This document shows positions 1 through 10,600 of a stretch of 64,000 nt of DNA, one piece after another. The translations under genes and the position numbers were made by a program. The notes beneath the pieces were generated by a model. That model was not told where the DNA came from, ran no database searches, and worked only from the letters and a program-made list of their open reading frames with translations. Source of the DNA: Saccharomycopsis fibuligera x Saccharomycopsis cf. fibuligera (Eukaryota; Ascomycota; Saccharomycetes; Ascoideales; Saccharomycopsidaceae); contig CP012816.1 in assembly GCA_001936135.1 (NCBI GenBank), forward strand, positions 3,841,501 to 3,905,500, given 5' to 3'. How positions within the stretch are numbered: the first letter of the stretch is position 1; each line of letters starts with the position of its first letter.

Positions 1-382
1 GTTGGTACGCCAGAAAGTGAAGGACTCAATGCTACCTGTCAAAAGCTACCCACGCAGAGGTTATGCGAAAAAAAAAAAAAAAAAAAAAAAAAAAAACATC
101 GGTAAATAAGTTTTGGAAAAAAATTTTTTATAAACTTAAGAAAAAAATAGACGACTGATGAGAATGGACAACTGATGAGAACTGTAAACTGATGATACTG
201 AAAGACAGTGAAGGATTTCTGATGAACTGACGATAAAAACATCTCAACCGAATAGTAATGATACAAAAGAAATTTAAAAAGGAAAAGAAACTAGAAAATT
301 AAAACAAGTAGAACAAATAAAATATGAATAGGAAAAAAAGCAGTACCAGAGTCAAGTAAATAATACAGAAGAAAGTAAAGCA

Positions 383-413
<31 letters not shown>

Positions 414-485
414 TAAAGCTAACATAAAATAGTAACGTAAATAAAACAAGTCCTTGATTATAAAAAAAAGTAAGGTATTCTGATG
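1..485. other. 3' flank of zinc-cluster gene, no gene seen
   Basis: AT-rich non-coding sequence downstream of the zinc-cluster regulator. It holds pure A tracts at 68-96 and 382-405 and four copies of CTGATGA between about 154 and 226. No convincing coding region was found. Confidence 0.6.
68..96. repeat. poly(A) tract, 29 nt
   Basis: Uninterrupted run of 29 A read directly from the sequence. It is one of many long A/T homopolymers in the window. Confidence 0.95.
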
Positions 486-3400
486 TTAAACCAACTTAAT
501 GTCATTCAATTGACCTTCCAACTGGCTTTCATAATAATCGAAATTCATCTCACTGATAATACTACGAATTACAAATTCTCTGGTCGTTTTGAACTTGTGG
601 AATTCGGGAATCAACAGAAACAAGTTGAAGTTATTGTCATCAAGACGACTAGATTTGTAATCAAACTCTGGCATGTACTCATCATACTCATTGTCACTGT
701 TGATGTCATGAAAACTGGAAAGAAAGTTTTCACGAATCTTAAAAGTTAGTTTGTTTTTTCTCAACTGATGATGATTAAGAATTTTGGTGGCAATCATATT
801 GTACCTCGTCAAAGTCAAATCATTAGCAAAATCCACGTCACTATTTGTTTCTGACGCAGACACACTAGCGCCAGTATCATTGGCAGACATTTCAACATCA
901 CCAGTAGTCTCATTAACAGGGCTGGCAGTTGTTTTTGTAGCGCTTTCAGCACCAGCATCATTACTACCTTCTTCATTAGCTGCTTTTTCCTCGGCTTTAC
1001 TATACTGCTTGCTATTGACAAACCGGCCCAAATACTCATCAAACTCCAAGCTATCCTTATTAATGTATTGCATTAAAACATTATTTTTGCTAAGAAATTT
1101 AGACAAACATTGCTCCCTTTTATCGAAAAATCCCATTATCTTATAACAGTATTCACAGACTGCCTGAAGCTCTTTGTTGAATATTTCTTGTTTATCTGGG
1201 TGCAACGTTGGTATAAATTCCTGTGTTTGCCCATTTTCATCCACGTCTTCATCTTCATCGTCTTCACTGTACTCGTCTGACGGTGCTGACTCTTCAGGGT
1301 CGTCATACTGAACTTGCAGTCCTTCTTTCGTGTCAGTAGTTTGATTGCTTTCCTGGGCAATGTCACTGTTATTCACGCTGGCTTCTTTGCTTGTTTTGGC
1401 ATTGTAGTTATCAAAAGATTCCTTATATTTTGCTGTCATTTTCTGAAACGAATGCAAATCGAAAACCCTTCTATCTCTAAGGGTTATTGGATATAAACCT
1501 TCAAAGTTGACGAGAAAATACATTAATGCATCTGGAAATATAGCATTTAAGCATTTCGCCACTAGCTGGTAAAATATGTAAATCGTGAGTTTATAAGGAT
1601 TTTCAATGATTGAATCCTCATACAATGGATAAATCTTAAACCAATTGTTCAACAAAATGAAAATAACTTTGAATCTGTTTGGCTTGAAAGTTGTAGATGC
1701 ATTAACTTTATCGAAGTATGTGATTAATGACTTCAAAAATGTTTCCAATCTCTCGTACTGATTTTTTGTTTTCTTATTTAAAAGGGTAGGATGATCAAAT
1801 AACTTAAACCAAATCTTATCTTTGACGGTCTGAAATACTAAAAGCACCTCTTTGAGAAAATCAGGTTTGTAACGTGGCCAGAATGTAACTTTGACAAACT
1901 CAAAAAAGACTTGCAAATGCATTTTGATCAAATAGTTGCAGTTGTCAACATTTTGGTTAGGTCTGAATTCTTCGGTATATGTCTTCAAATGAAGTCTTTG
2001 GCTGTAATCATTCAACAAACTTAAATAGATGTTTGTTAGTTCCATATGATATTCAAGATTTAACAGACAGTTGTAAACCGAACCGTGCACCAACAAAATG
2101 ATAATTAACACGGCCCCTAGTTGCAATATGTAGTCATAATAGTCTTCAATTTTCTCTAGTTTGTGATCCAATAGCTGCAAAGCTAACCTCATTGTCTTGA
2201 TGGAATGAATCAAAGCCTGGTCTTGCAACTTGCTAAAAGAAGCTCTGTGTCTTGACGAATGCGAGAAGAAACTTGAGGCATAACAAATATAGCCTTGGAA
2301 CAAGTTTATGTTGTTGAAAGCTAACTTTAGTCTATCAGTTTGGGTTGCGCTCATGATATCTACATTCTTTACTTTAAACAATGAGGAAGTCGGGAATACA
2401 GGAACTATAGTTGAATTCTTACCACTGATATCGAATGTTTCCAAACTTGCGGGTTTTGCCTTTTTCTTGCTTTTATGCTTTTTGAGAGCTAGAGGTCTAC
2501 CAATCACTTTCCCATTTGAGTTTTTAGATACGGTAGGAGGACTAAGAAGGTTCTTTCCACTAGCAACTGTTTTGTTTGCATCACTTGAATTTCCATTTCC
2601 GGATAAAGTATTAGCGTTTGTTTGTTTCTCGACACCTTCTGTAGCATACAGTGTCAGTTGCTGAAGGTGCTTTGCAGGGATAGGTTCTGATTGAATAGGT
2701 ATTGGAGCATCTCTAACGTCAGGTTGCTTCTCATGCAGCTGTTGCGGAACATTCTCGTTCTTTGTCTGTGAAGAGCTGATACGATATTGATGTTCTAACT
2801 GTTGTTGTTGATGTCTTAACTGTTGTTGTTCTAAATGCTGCTGCTCCTGACGCTGATTTCTGGCACTATTGTCGAAATTAATAGGCAAATTGTGAGAGGC
2901 ATTACCAATGTAACCGCCATACGGATTGACAATTGGACTTTGGTTTACATTGTACTGGTTTGGATGTGACAGGTGAGGATAATAATGATTGAACTTTGAC
3001 TTTTCACTAAAAGGTTTTGGGACAATCAAAGGTATGGAAAAAGCGGTAGCTGGTTGGTGTGGTAGGGGCGGTGGTGTTGGGTTTGGTGAATTTCTCATTG
3101 CGTAGTCATATGTCATATGTTGACCTGAAATCTGAGGTCCGTTTTGATGATACATCGGATGTAGTGGTTGGGAAGGAACCTGAGGGCCTCTCTCTGATTT
3201 CACGCTGGCATTATGAGCACTAGGGTATAATATGTGCTGTTGATCTTGGGCCATGCCACTTTGACCTTTGGTATGTGATGGCCGAGGTTGCTGTTGTGAT
3301 GAAGGAGCTACAGATGCTGATGCTGCTGTTTGTGGGGAGCCGGCGAAATTATTTTTATCAAAATCAATGACACTAGTCGAGCCCTGCACTATTTTAACGC

Positions 3401-4547
3401 TGCCTTCGTTGAAAGCGGCTGTCAAAGATCCATCTCTCTCATCACTATTAAATTTTGCTTTTTGAGCGAGCTGAGCAGACCTGAGAGCGTTTCTTGCAAC
3501 TTCATCAAGCGACAAATATGCACATTTTATTTTGGCGCGAATGCAATTCTTACATTCTGGAAGGTTTTCGTCGGACTTGATTCTTCTTTGTTTACAAGTA
3601 GCGCAGCCCAAATGAGAGTTTTTGTGTTTTTTTCTCTTGGTTTTGCCCTTGGAAACTTTATCATTGGTCTGAATTTTAGTACCTAAAGGCTCTACTGAGC
3701 TGCTACTTGACTTGACGTCTTTATTCGAGATAGTTCTGCGATAGATTCCTTCCGGATTTTTGAGCTGGTATGGCGGTCTAGGATTCTTGAGAGCTGTGCG
3801 AAAGTGGTCAAAACCCTTAGCGCGTTTGTTGATGGCGCTTGGACTTAGATACTCTTTGCCTGGCAGAGATTCTGCAGAATCTTCATCTAAAGATTGTTGC
3901 ATTGGTGGTGGAGGTTGTGGTGATTGATACTGTTGCGGCTGCTGCTGCGGCTGCTGCTGCTGCTGCTGTTGTTGTTGTTGTTGATTGTGAGACGGATGAG
4001 GAGGCGCCGGTGCTGGCGCTGGAGGTTGTGATTGTGATTGTGATTGTGATTGTGACTGTGATTGTGTCTGTGGCTGTTGTTGTTGATTGTGATAAGCGTT
4101 GGCAGAGATTTCATGGTGACTTTGAGAGTGATTGTAATAAGCGCTCTGGGGAGGAGGCCGTGGGTCAGTCTGCACGGGTTGCAGCAGCTGTTGCTGCGGC
4201 GGCTGCTGCTTTTGATGTTGATAATGATTGTGATCTTGTTGTTGGTGATCATGATGGAAGCGCTCTGTAATCAGATTGCTGAGATACCTAATTGAGGGAA
4301 ACGGTGGATGCGGGTACAGAGATGTATTAACTCCAGAAGGCGGTGAGGACATGGCGGGCGATGAGACATGAGAAGCAGGAGCAAGAGGACGAGCGGGTGT
4401 GGAAGTGGGGGCTGAAGGGTTAGCGAGTGGAGGAGGTGGATTCGGATGTTGTGGATGATTGTGAGTATAAGTACTAGGCCTTTCCGGAGACATTGGTGCG
4501 CTATTGTTGGAAGACCTGGTGGTATTATTGATGTTGTAATTACTCAT
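486..4547 (-). CDS. Zn2Cys6-type transcription factor with an altered zinc cluster
   Basis: Large fungal regulator of 1353 aa. I start at the Met at 4547, because the frame upstream of it (to 4685) is not protein-like and begins inside promoter sequence. The first ~260 residues are Pro/Gln/Ser-rich, with poly-Gln and alternating Ser-Gln runs coded by CAG/CAA-type repeats. The DNA-binding cluster lies at residues 315-342 with cysteines at 315, 318, 332, 335 and 342. The position expected to be the third ligand, in the motif CKQRRIK-x, is Ser325 (codon TCC on the minus strand, 3573-3575) instead of Cys. Spacing otherwise fits C-x2-C-x6-C-x6-C-x2-C-x6-C. A long helical C-terminal region (about 750-1350) with an acidic patch is the probable regulatory domain. 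The cluster resembles Upc2-like proteins, but I cannot name the ortholog. The target genes are unknown. Confidence 0.85.
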   Translation of the reverse strand: MSNYNINNTTRSSNNSAPMSPERPSTYTHNHPQHPNPPPPLANPSAPTSTPARPLAPASHVSSPAMSSPPSGVNTSLYPHPPFPSIRYLSNLITERFHHDHQQQDHNHYQHQKQQPPQQQLLQPVQTDPRPPPQSAYYNHSQSHHEISANAYHNQQQQPQTQSQSQSQSQSQSQPPAPAPAPPHPSHNQQQQQQQQQQQPQQQPQQYQSPQPPPPMQQSLDEDSAESLPGKEYLSPSAINKRAKGFDHFRTALKNPRPPYQLKNPEGIYRRTISNKDVKSSSSSVEPLGTKIQTNDKVSKGKTKRKKHKNSHLGCATCKQRRIKSDENLPECKNCIRAKIKCAYLSLDEVARNALRSAQLAQKAKFNSDERDGSLTAAFNEGSVKIVQGSTSVIDFDKNNFAGSPQTAASASVAPSSQQQPRPSHTKGQSGMAQDQQHILYPSAHNASVKSERGPQVPSQPLHPMYHQNGPQISGQHMTYDYAMRNSPNPTPPPLPHQPATAFSIPLIVPKPFSEKSKFNHYYPHLSHPNQYNVNQSPIVNPYGGYIGNASHNLPINFDNSARNQRQEQQHLEQQQLRHQQQQLEHQYRISSSQTKNENVPQQLHEKQPDVRDAPIPIQSEPIPAKHLQQLTLYATEGVEKQTNANTLSGNGNSSDANKTVASGKNLLSPPTVSKNSNGKVIGRPLALKKHKSKKKAKPASLETFDISGKNSTIVPVFPTSSLFKVKNVDIMSATQTDRLKLAFNNINLFQGYICYASSFFSHSSRHRASFSKLQDQALIHSIKTMRLALQLLDHKLEKIEDYYDYILQLGAVLIIILLVHGSVYNCLLNLEYHMELTNIYLSLLNDYSQRLHLKTYTEEFRPNQNVDNCNYLIKMHLQVFFEFVKVTFWPRYKPDFLKEVLLVFQTVKDKIWFKLFDHPTLLNKKTKNQYERLETFLKSLITYFDKVNASTTFKPNRFKVIFILLNNWFKIYPLYEDSIIENPYKLTIYIFYQLVAKCLNAIFPDALMYFLVNFEGLYPITLRDRRVFDLHSFQKMTAKYKESFDNYNAKTSKEASVNNSDIAQESNQTTDTKEGLQVQYDDPEESAPSDEYSEDDEDEDVDENGQTQEFIPTLHPDKQEIFNKELQAVCEYCYKIMGFFDKREQCLSKFLSKNNVLMQYINKDSLEFDEYLGRFVNSKQYSKAEEKAANEEGSNDAGAESATKTTASPVNETTGDVEMSANDTGASVSASETNSDVDFANDLTLTRYNMIATKILNHHQLRKNKLTFKIRENFLSSFHDINSDNEYDEYMPEFDYKSSRLDDNNFNLFLLIPEFHKFKTTREFVIRSIISEMNFDYYESQLEGQLNDIKLV
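3932..4060 (-). repeat. CAG/CAA and Ser-Gln microsatellites inside the regulator gene
   Basis: Trinucleotide repeats (GCTGCTGCGG / TTGTTG on the + strand) near 3932-3985 encode poly-Gln. A TGATTG-type hexamer repeat near 4028-4060 encodes alternating Ser-Gln. Such tracts usually vary in length between strains. Confidence 0.8.
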
Positions 4548-7500
4548 CTCCCAGGTGTTTTCATTATCGTACACACGCCCACAAAAAAAACCACGAACAG
4601 GAGTTAAGGCGGGAACGGACAGTCGAGAGCAGTGGGCGAAGACGGGAAAGGAAGGTGGAAACGGGAAGGAGAGGCACAAACACACACAGGAAGGGGGATC
4701 CAGTGGCCAGGCCAGGAATAGGTTTGGTGATTTGGGGTTCTTCTGAATTGAGGACAGGAAAGGACAGGAAAGGACAGGAGAAGATTGGATAGAAAGCCCT
4801 GGACAAATAGATTGTAATAGGATTAATCCACACGCAAAAAATCAAGTCAAAGAGAGAAAAAAAAAAAAAAAATCGAAAAAATAAAAAAAAAAAAAAGTAA
4901 AAAAAGTAAAAAAAAAAAAAAAGTTATAATTATGATAACAGCAACTATAATAGCACGACTAGGAAGATGGCCGGAGTACAGCTATCTGACAAGAGAGTGT
5001 TGAAAAGAGAAGAGAGGACAGCAGGAAAAGTTTTCGGTTTTGTTTTGAGTGGCAGAATTGCTGGTTTTTTTTCCACTGCAGTTTGTGAATTCGTCCGCGA
5101 TCAATCGATGACCGCCATGAATTTACGAGCAGTCCGCCTGTTACACCCTCCATATCTTTTACTTAAAATAGATGCATAGCTAATGCTCGTAAAACCCCCC
5201 AGTTCGCAACTGTCTTTTTTTCCGTTGCGGACTAGTGCCTATTGCCCACTGGCACTAGCGCTCTGAAATACGACCCTTTGCAACTTGGAGGTTGCAAGTA
5301 TGGCAAGCGGTACACCAAGGGCGGCAAATGTGGCACACGCACACCCAAGCGTAGCGGAAATTGCTGGTTTGGTACGTTTAATGTGTTTGGTACTGGACAA
5401 AATATACATTGTCCTGGTCTAACGCTTGCATCCTGGGCACGCTAGTTCGCCTTGCCGTGCAAATATCATATCATATTATTTCAACCTTTTGCAACAATAC
5501 GGGAACACCCCCGCGAGGTGCTTGAGACATGCCTGCTTGTTTCCTCTACACTGCTCTACATATGTGGCATGCAACTCTGCTCGATAGATCTATAAACGAA
5601 ATATACGGTTTGCTCGCCCAAGCGATTGTGCTTGTCGCTATAAAGGGCGATATCAGGACGACAGGGCTGCCCCGAGTTTTTTCTCGACATGTAGGGTTGG
5701 TGCATCGTGTCCAGAACACACCCCGGGGAGCCCCCGGGAACCCCCCGGAGAGCCCCCGGAGCACTGCCGGAGCGTTTCCTGTCTCTTTGCTACATGCAGC
5801 ACACGCCGCCTTGCAAACTTCAATTTCGAAGCACTTTTAGTCTCTAGCTGGACTAATCGCTGCAGCGTCATTGACTAACTTACTGACGCTGATTTTTTCG
5901 ATATTACGCGGTGCATGTTTCAACAGGACTCAACGAACTGTCTAAATCGTATTTCTGTTGAGCAGCAGTCACCAGCAGCCATTGCTACCAAAAGCAAACA
6001 AAAAAACAAAAAAACAAACAAACAAAAAAACAAACAAACAAAAAAAAAAAAGATCTTTGTTGCTGCTTGCATCAATGCTAACTTTATAATTTTGCTAACA
6101 TGGATGATCCCATCCGACCTCAGCGGTATAATTATTTTACGAAGACGGGGCCCTGCACAATGCTGCAGCGGCTACATACATGCACAACCGCGGCGCCTGC
6201 TCTTTCTCCGCAGCAGCTTCTGCATTGTTCGGCAGCGGTTAGCAAAAAGCTCGTTTTTTTCTGTGGCAAACAGCCTGTCAGGAAGAAAGTGCTTGCAGCT
6301 TTAAATGTCTACGTGGTGGTGGTGGTGGCGCCTGTCCGGCAGCTGCTTGTGGGAAAATTTTCCGAGAGCTCGGCGCCAATTAGCGCGTCTTGAAGCATAA
6401 TTGCACGCCGCTAGCGCACTAAAGTGCGCCAAAAACTCATAGACACTGGACGAATTGTGAATGCTGCTAAAGCTTTTTGTTTTTGTGTCTCTGCCAGCCC
6501 TGGACACAACTTGAATTTTTTAAGTTATCCGATTTACGGGCTCTTTTGTCTCGCACCCTGCAACACCCCTGTTGCTCTAATATGCCGTCTCCAAACTGTC
6601 CACGCCGCCGGCTACCACGCGGGAGTATCTTGTGTTCCTGGCCGTAGCGCTTTCCGCAAGTGCAACGAACACTCGTGGCCACCAAACGATCTAATTGGGG
6701 TCAGAAAAATATCAGCTCATTCTGGCATAAACGACACTTTACCGCGGACAGCAAATTGACGCCTCTCGGGCTAAATTCGATTCACATCTTCTCTCGAGTG
6801 AAACAAAACAGAAAAGGAAAAAATAAAAGAAAATTCGCAGCGCTGTCTATTTATAAATATTTTTTTCTATACGGTAGTGCACTGTAGTGCGCTCAGTTGA
6901 GCTCTTCCGCAAAAGCTTCTATTTTTTACTTTTTTTCCTTCTACGGTAGGCACCCGAGTATACGCCCCCCGTTCGTATTTGGCCGTCCTTCGTAAGTTGT
7001 CTAGGAGCTAGTAGATTCTCAGCCACCCCGCTAGCATATAGCCAAATCTCGACTTGTTGCCGTCAACTTACAAATTTTGTGACGCATGCTTCCAACATAA
7101 TCGTATCGATGTCACTCTCAACACGCCCTAGCTCTACGCTCTATCTTCCGGCAGTTTTTTTTTCCCTGTTGTTGCTTGAGAGCTGACGTTGGCGCAACTG
7201 CTAACTCAGTAACAGCCGTAGCGGCCCGCTTCTCCGAATTTATTTTCAAACGTCAAGATCCCAAAGCAGCTTTTGTAGCTCCCTAGCACATACTCGTAAA
7301 CCTACGACCGCATGTGTGATCTATAAGACTCAAAATTAAAACCAATTCAGCCAATTTATTAACTTTTTGTTTTCCTCCGGCGCACTATACTGTAGTGGAA
7401 ACTACACAGTACAAAAAAAAAAAATGCCCCGCAGATTATATAGTTATATGTAACTTTATATTTATCAGCTTGCAGAAATAAGCAAACTCGCAACGAGGAA

Positions 7501-7656
7501 AATTTGCAGTAAAAAAATATAAAAAGTTGTCGCAAAAATAGATAGTTATTCGACGCAAAACAAAACAAACAAAACAAAAAAAAAAAAAAAAAAAAAAAAG
7601 GCGAAAAAAACAACAACAGAAAAAAACCCCCAATTAACCGACATTAACAAAAATAA
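4548..7656. other. 3.1 kb region between regulator and GDE1
   Basis: Both flanking genes are on the minus strand, so this is the upstream region of the zinc-cluster gene plus the GDE1 3' end. From about 5.2 to 7.3 kb it is richer in G+C than typical intergenic DNA here. Visible structure: AGGACAGGAA repeated near 4751-4780, A-rich runs at 4858-4922, an inverted repeat TTGCAAC / GTTGCAA at about 5279-5299, GAGCCCCCGG-like repeats near 5727-5775, AAAC/AAAAC repeats at 6000-6050 and a 24-nt A tract at 7576-7599. The short open frames look random. A long regulated promoter or an untranslated RNA is possible. Confidence 0.5.
7576..7599. repeat. poly(A) tract, 24 nt
   Basis: Pure A run just past the 3' end of GDE1 (a T tract on the coding strand). 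Confidence 0.9.
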
Positions 7657-10600
7657 TCAAGCGGTTAACCCCTTTCTAACTGCCAAAACTTTATCCACAA
7701 TAACCGCATCAACCCCAGCTTCCACTTCGAGCTTAGCATTCTCTGGATCATTATTCAACATACCATAAGTAAAGCATACAAGACCATTACTTTTCACCAC
7801 ACTGGCTAATCTTGGGCATTGTACAATAGGGGCTGCAGCACTGACAATACCTAACAAATTCCATTTTTTAGCAAATCTGATAGCAGCCTGCAATGACGAA
7901 GCTCTGGCATCCGCCATTTTTTGGGTCCCGGCCTCAGTCAAATACAAAATTGGAATTGATGGTTGCTTCAATGACAATAAGACACAAATATCAGGGTGAA
8001 ATGACGAAAAAATGATGTTTCTTTGTTTCTTGTGGTCATAAACGTTTTTCAAGACAACATCAACCCAACTGTTGAGGTCAACAGCAATTTGCTCCAACCC
8101 TTCTTTTTGCACTTCGTCCAACATCGGATACTTGCACTCAATGTTAAAGCCAACGCTTTCTGGTAACTTCTTAAACAAGTCCTCGAGAGTAACAAAAGAC
8201 GAAGCAATAGAGGTACCTCTATTGTTGCCCTTAAACTTTTGCTCTTTGTAAGTTTTGGTCAATTTCATTCTTTCATCAAACACAGAATTGAAATCTTCTT
8301 CGTTCAAATCGTCTGGGCTTTCACCTTTAGTTGTGATTCCATTAGCACCATTTTTCTCTAACTTGTTATGGTTAATGACTGAACTAGTATCACCAAACAA
8401 CGAGCTAGCACGACCTCTAAATTTCCGGTTCTTGATCAAAACATCGTCATCTAATGATCCGCCAGCGAATTTATTGCCATTAGATGAGCCATGACCGTTT
8501 TGACTACGCCCAGAGTTTCTCAAAATGTGATTGGCAAATTCTTGATCAGGTCTATGTTCACTTAGTTTCAAAAATTGCTCAGCAGTTAATTGATGCATTG
8601 GAATATCAACCCCACTTTCAGCAACCAAGAAGTCATGATAAATAACTGGAACATGATCTTTGGTCAATTGAACATCAAATTCAACATAAGAAGCACCTAA
8701 TGAAGCCGCAGCAATGAAGGACTCGACTGTATTTTCTCCCAACTGCAAAGAATTTTTGGAATTAACGTTCTTTCCTAAGCCTCTGTGGCCAATGACTCTA
8801 GTGGTAATCAAGGTTTTCCAGTATGATTCGTTAATATTGTATGTCATATTTGGATGCGTGAAGCTAGAGACTGTCATAACCTCAAATCTCACTGTACCCA
8901 ACTCTTCCAACGTGTCAGATTCGATAATTGGAATGGTAACAACATTGTTTAGCGAACGACGATCAGTACCAACCATAGTATAAACACTGTCCAATAAAGC
9001 AATGCCTCTTCCCAATACTTTCTTCTTTTTTTGTGAACTTAAGCTACCATTGCTGTGGCCGTTATTTCCATTAATATTTCCATTGTTAAAGGAACTCCAA
9101 GAATTACTACTATCCTGCTTGAAATTATCCTCTTCTCCATAGGAATAAGTTGGAACAATATCGAAGTAAATTGCAGCCTTTCTGTAGTCCTGGTTCACAA
9201 ATTTGAAACTTATTGGATCGGTGGCAGAACCATGGGAATCATCCAAAGGTAAATCTAAAACAACAGGTGGTTGCTTCAATTGTTTACAACTAATACAAAC
9301 TGACAAAGCGGTATCCAACTCAGTAGAATGGGCTTTAGAAATTGGAACTCTGTTCAACTTGATAGCAGGAGTGTCATCACGCAAGTCAGTAGTACCTAAA
9401 GTTAATAACACCAAAGACTCGCCGTTTTTCAAAAATTGATGGCCAAACGATTTTATCGGTTTGTGAGAAGACGAATGTTGGGAAAGAGGTGCAGAGGATT
9501 GTTTTTGGTTAGCACCATTGTGCTTAATTTCTTTATATAAACTTGTGTCATCCTTAGCAATTTGGTGAATACTATTTGGCAACTTATCAATACTAGAAGT
9601 GCTCTCTTGATTATTCAAGGTCTTTTCCAATGAAGTGACGGAAGCATTTGACGAACTTCCTGGGGAATCCGCCCCTTCTTTTTTGATTAATTTATTCAAG
9701 TTAGAACTCTTTGCCAACTTTAATGGATCATAGTCTTTTGGCCTAACTAATTCTGCTAACGATAAATGGCCTCTAAGCGACGCATGTTCCATTGGCAACC
9801 AACCACTTTCATCCACTTTAGAGTATTCCGCACCATGAGCGACTAATTTCTCGACAATCTTCTCATAGCCTTCTGAAGCAGCAATGAAAATAGGAGTCCA
9901 ACCGAAAATCCTTTCTCTGATTTCAGTATCAGCACCCTTTTGTAACAAAAACTCAACACATTCGATAGAATCAAGCTTTGTGGAAATATACAACGCAGTT
10001 TCCCCGGTATCTTTTTTTGCATAGTTAATATCTATGCCTCTACAGTTGAGCAAGTTTTCCAAAAGCTTTGGTGATTTCAATCTAGCGGCTAATAACAATA
10101 ACGCCGGGTTAGTCAATTCAACTTCTGGATTCATGGAATCTAACAAAACTTTAGTTGTCAACGGATGGTTCGCCACCAAAGAAAGATGTAATGGAGTCAA
10201 ATACTCAGTGTCGCCCCAAACAGACACGTCATCGATGGAGATACTGGAGTCCCACTGATTCCATTTCTTTAAATAATTGATGATAGTCTTTGCAGTATCT
10301 TTCAAGCCGAATTGAGCAGCATAGTGTAATGGAGCTCTTTTGTAATTATCTCTTTGTAAAAGACTTGGTCTCAATGATGTTGGCAACTTGGTAAGAATGT
10401 ATTCCAATGAACTTGGTGAGTCATTTGAGTTGATACCATCAGAACCATAAGCACCAACCAATCTGAAGTTAGAATCTGGAGCTGCTGCAGGAAGCAAAGA
10501 CATATCTCTTTCAATGACTAAACCGTGTTGCTCGCTAGTATTTTCTGGAGCAGTAGTGTCCTGGGCAGTAAAGTTGTCGCCTTGTGATTTTGCCCTCTTT

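Noticed and set aside
3839-4270. Open frames antisense to the poly-Gln region of the regulator
   Set aside because: They are translations of trinucleotide repeats in other frames.
4548-4685. 46-residue N-terminal extension of the zinc-cluster regulator
   Set aside because: It is Cys/Pro/Phe-rich, unlike the rest of the protein. The Met at 4547 starts a typical Asn/Ser-rich N-terminus.
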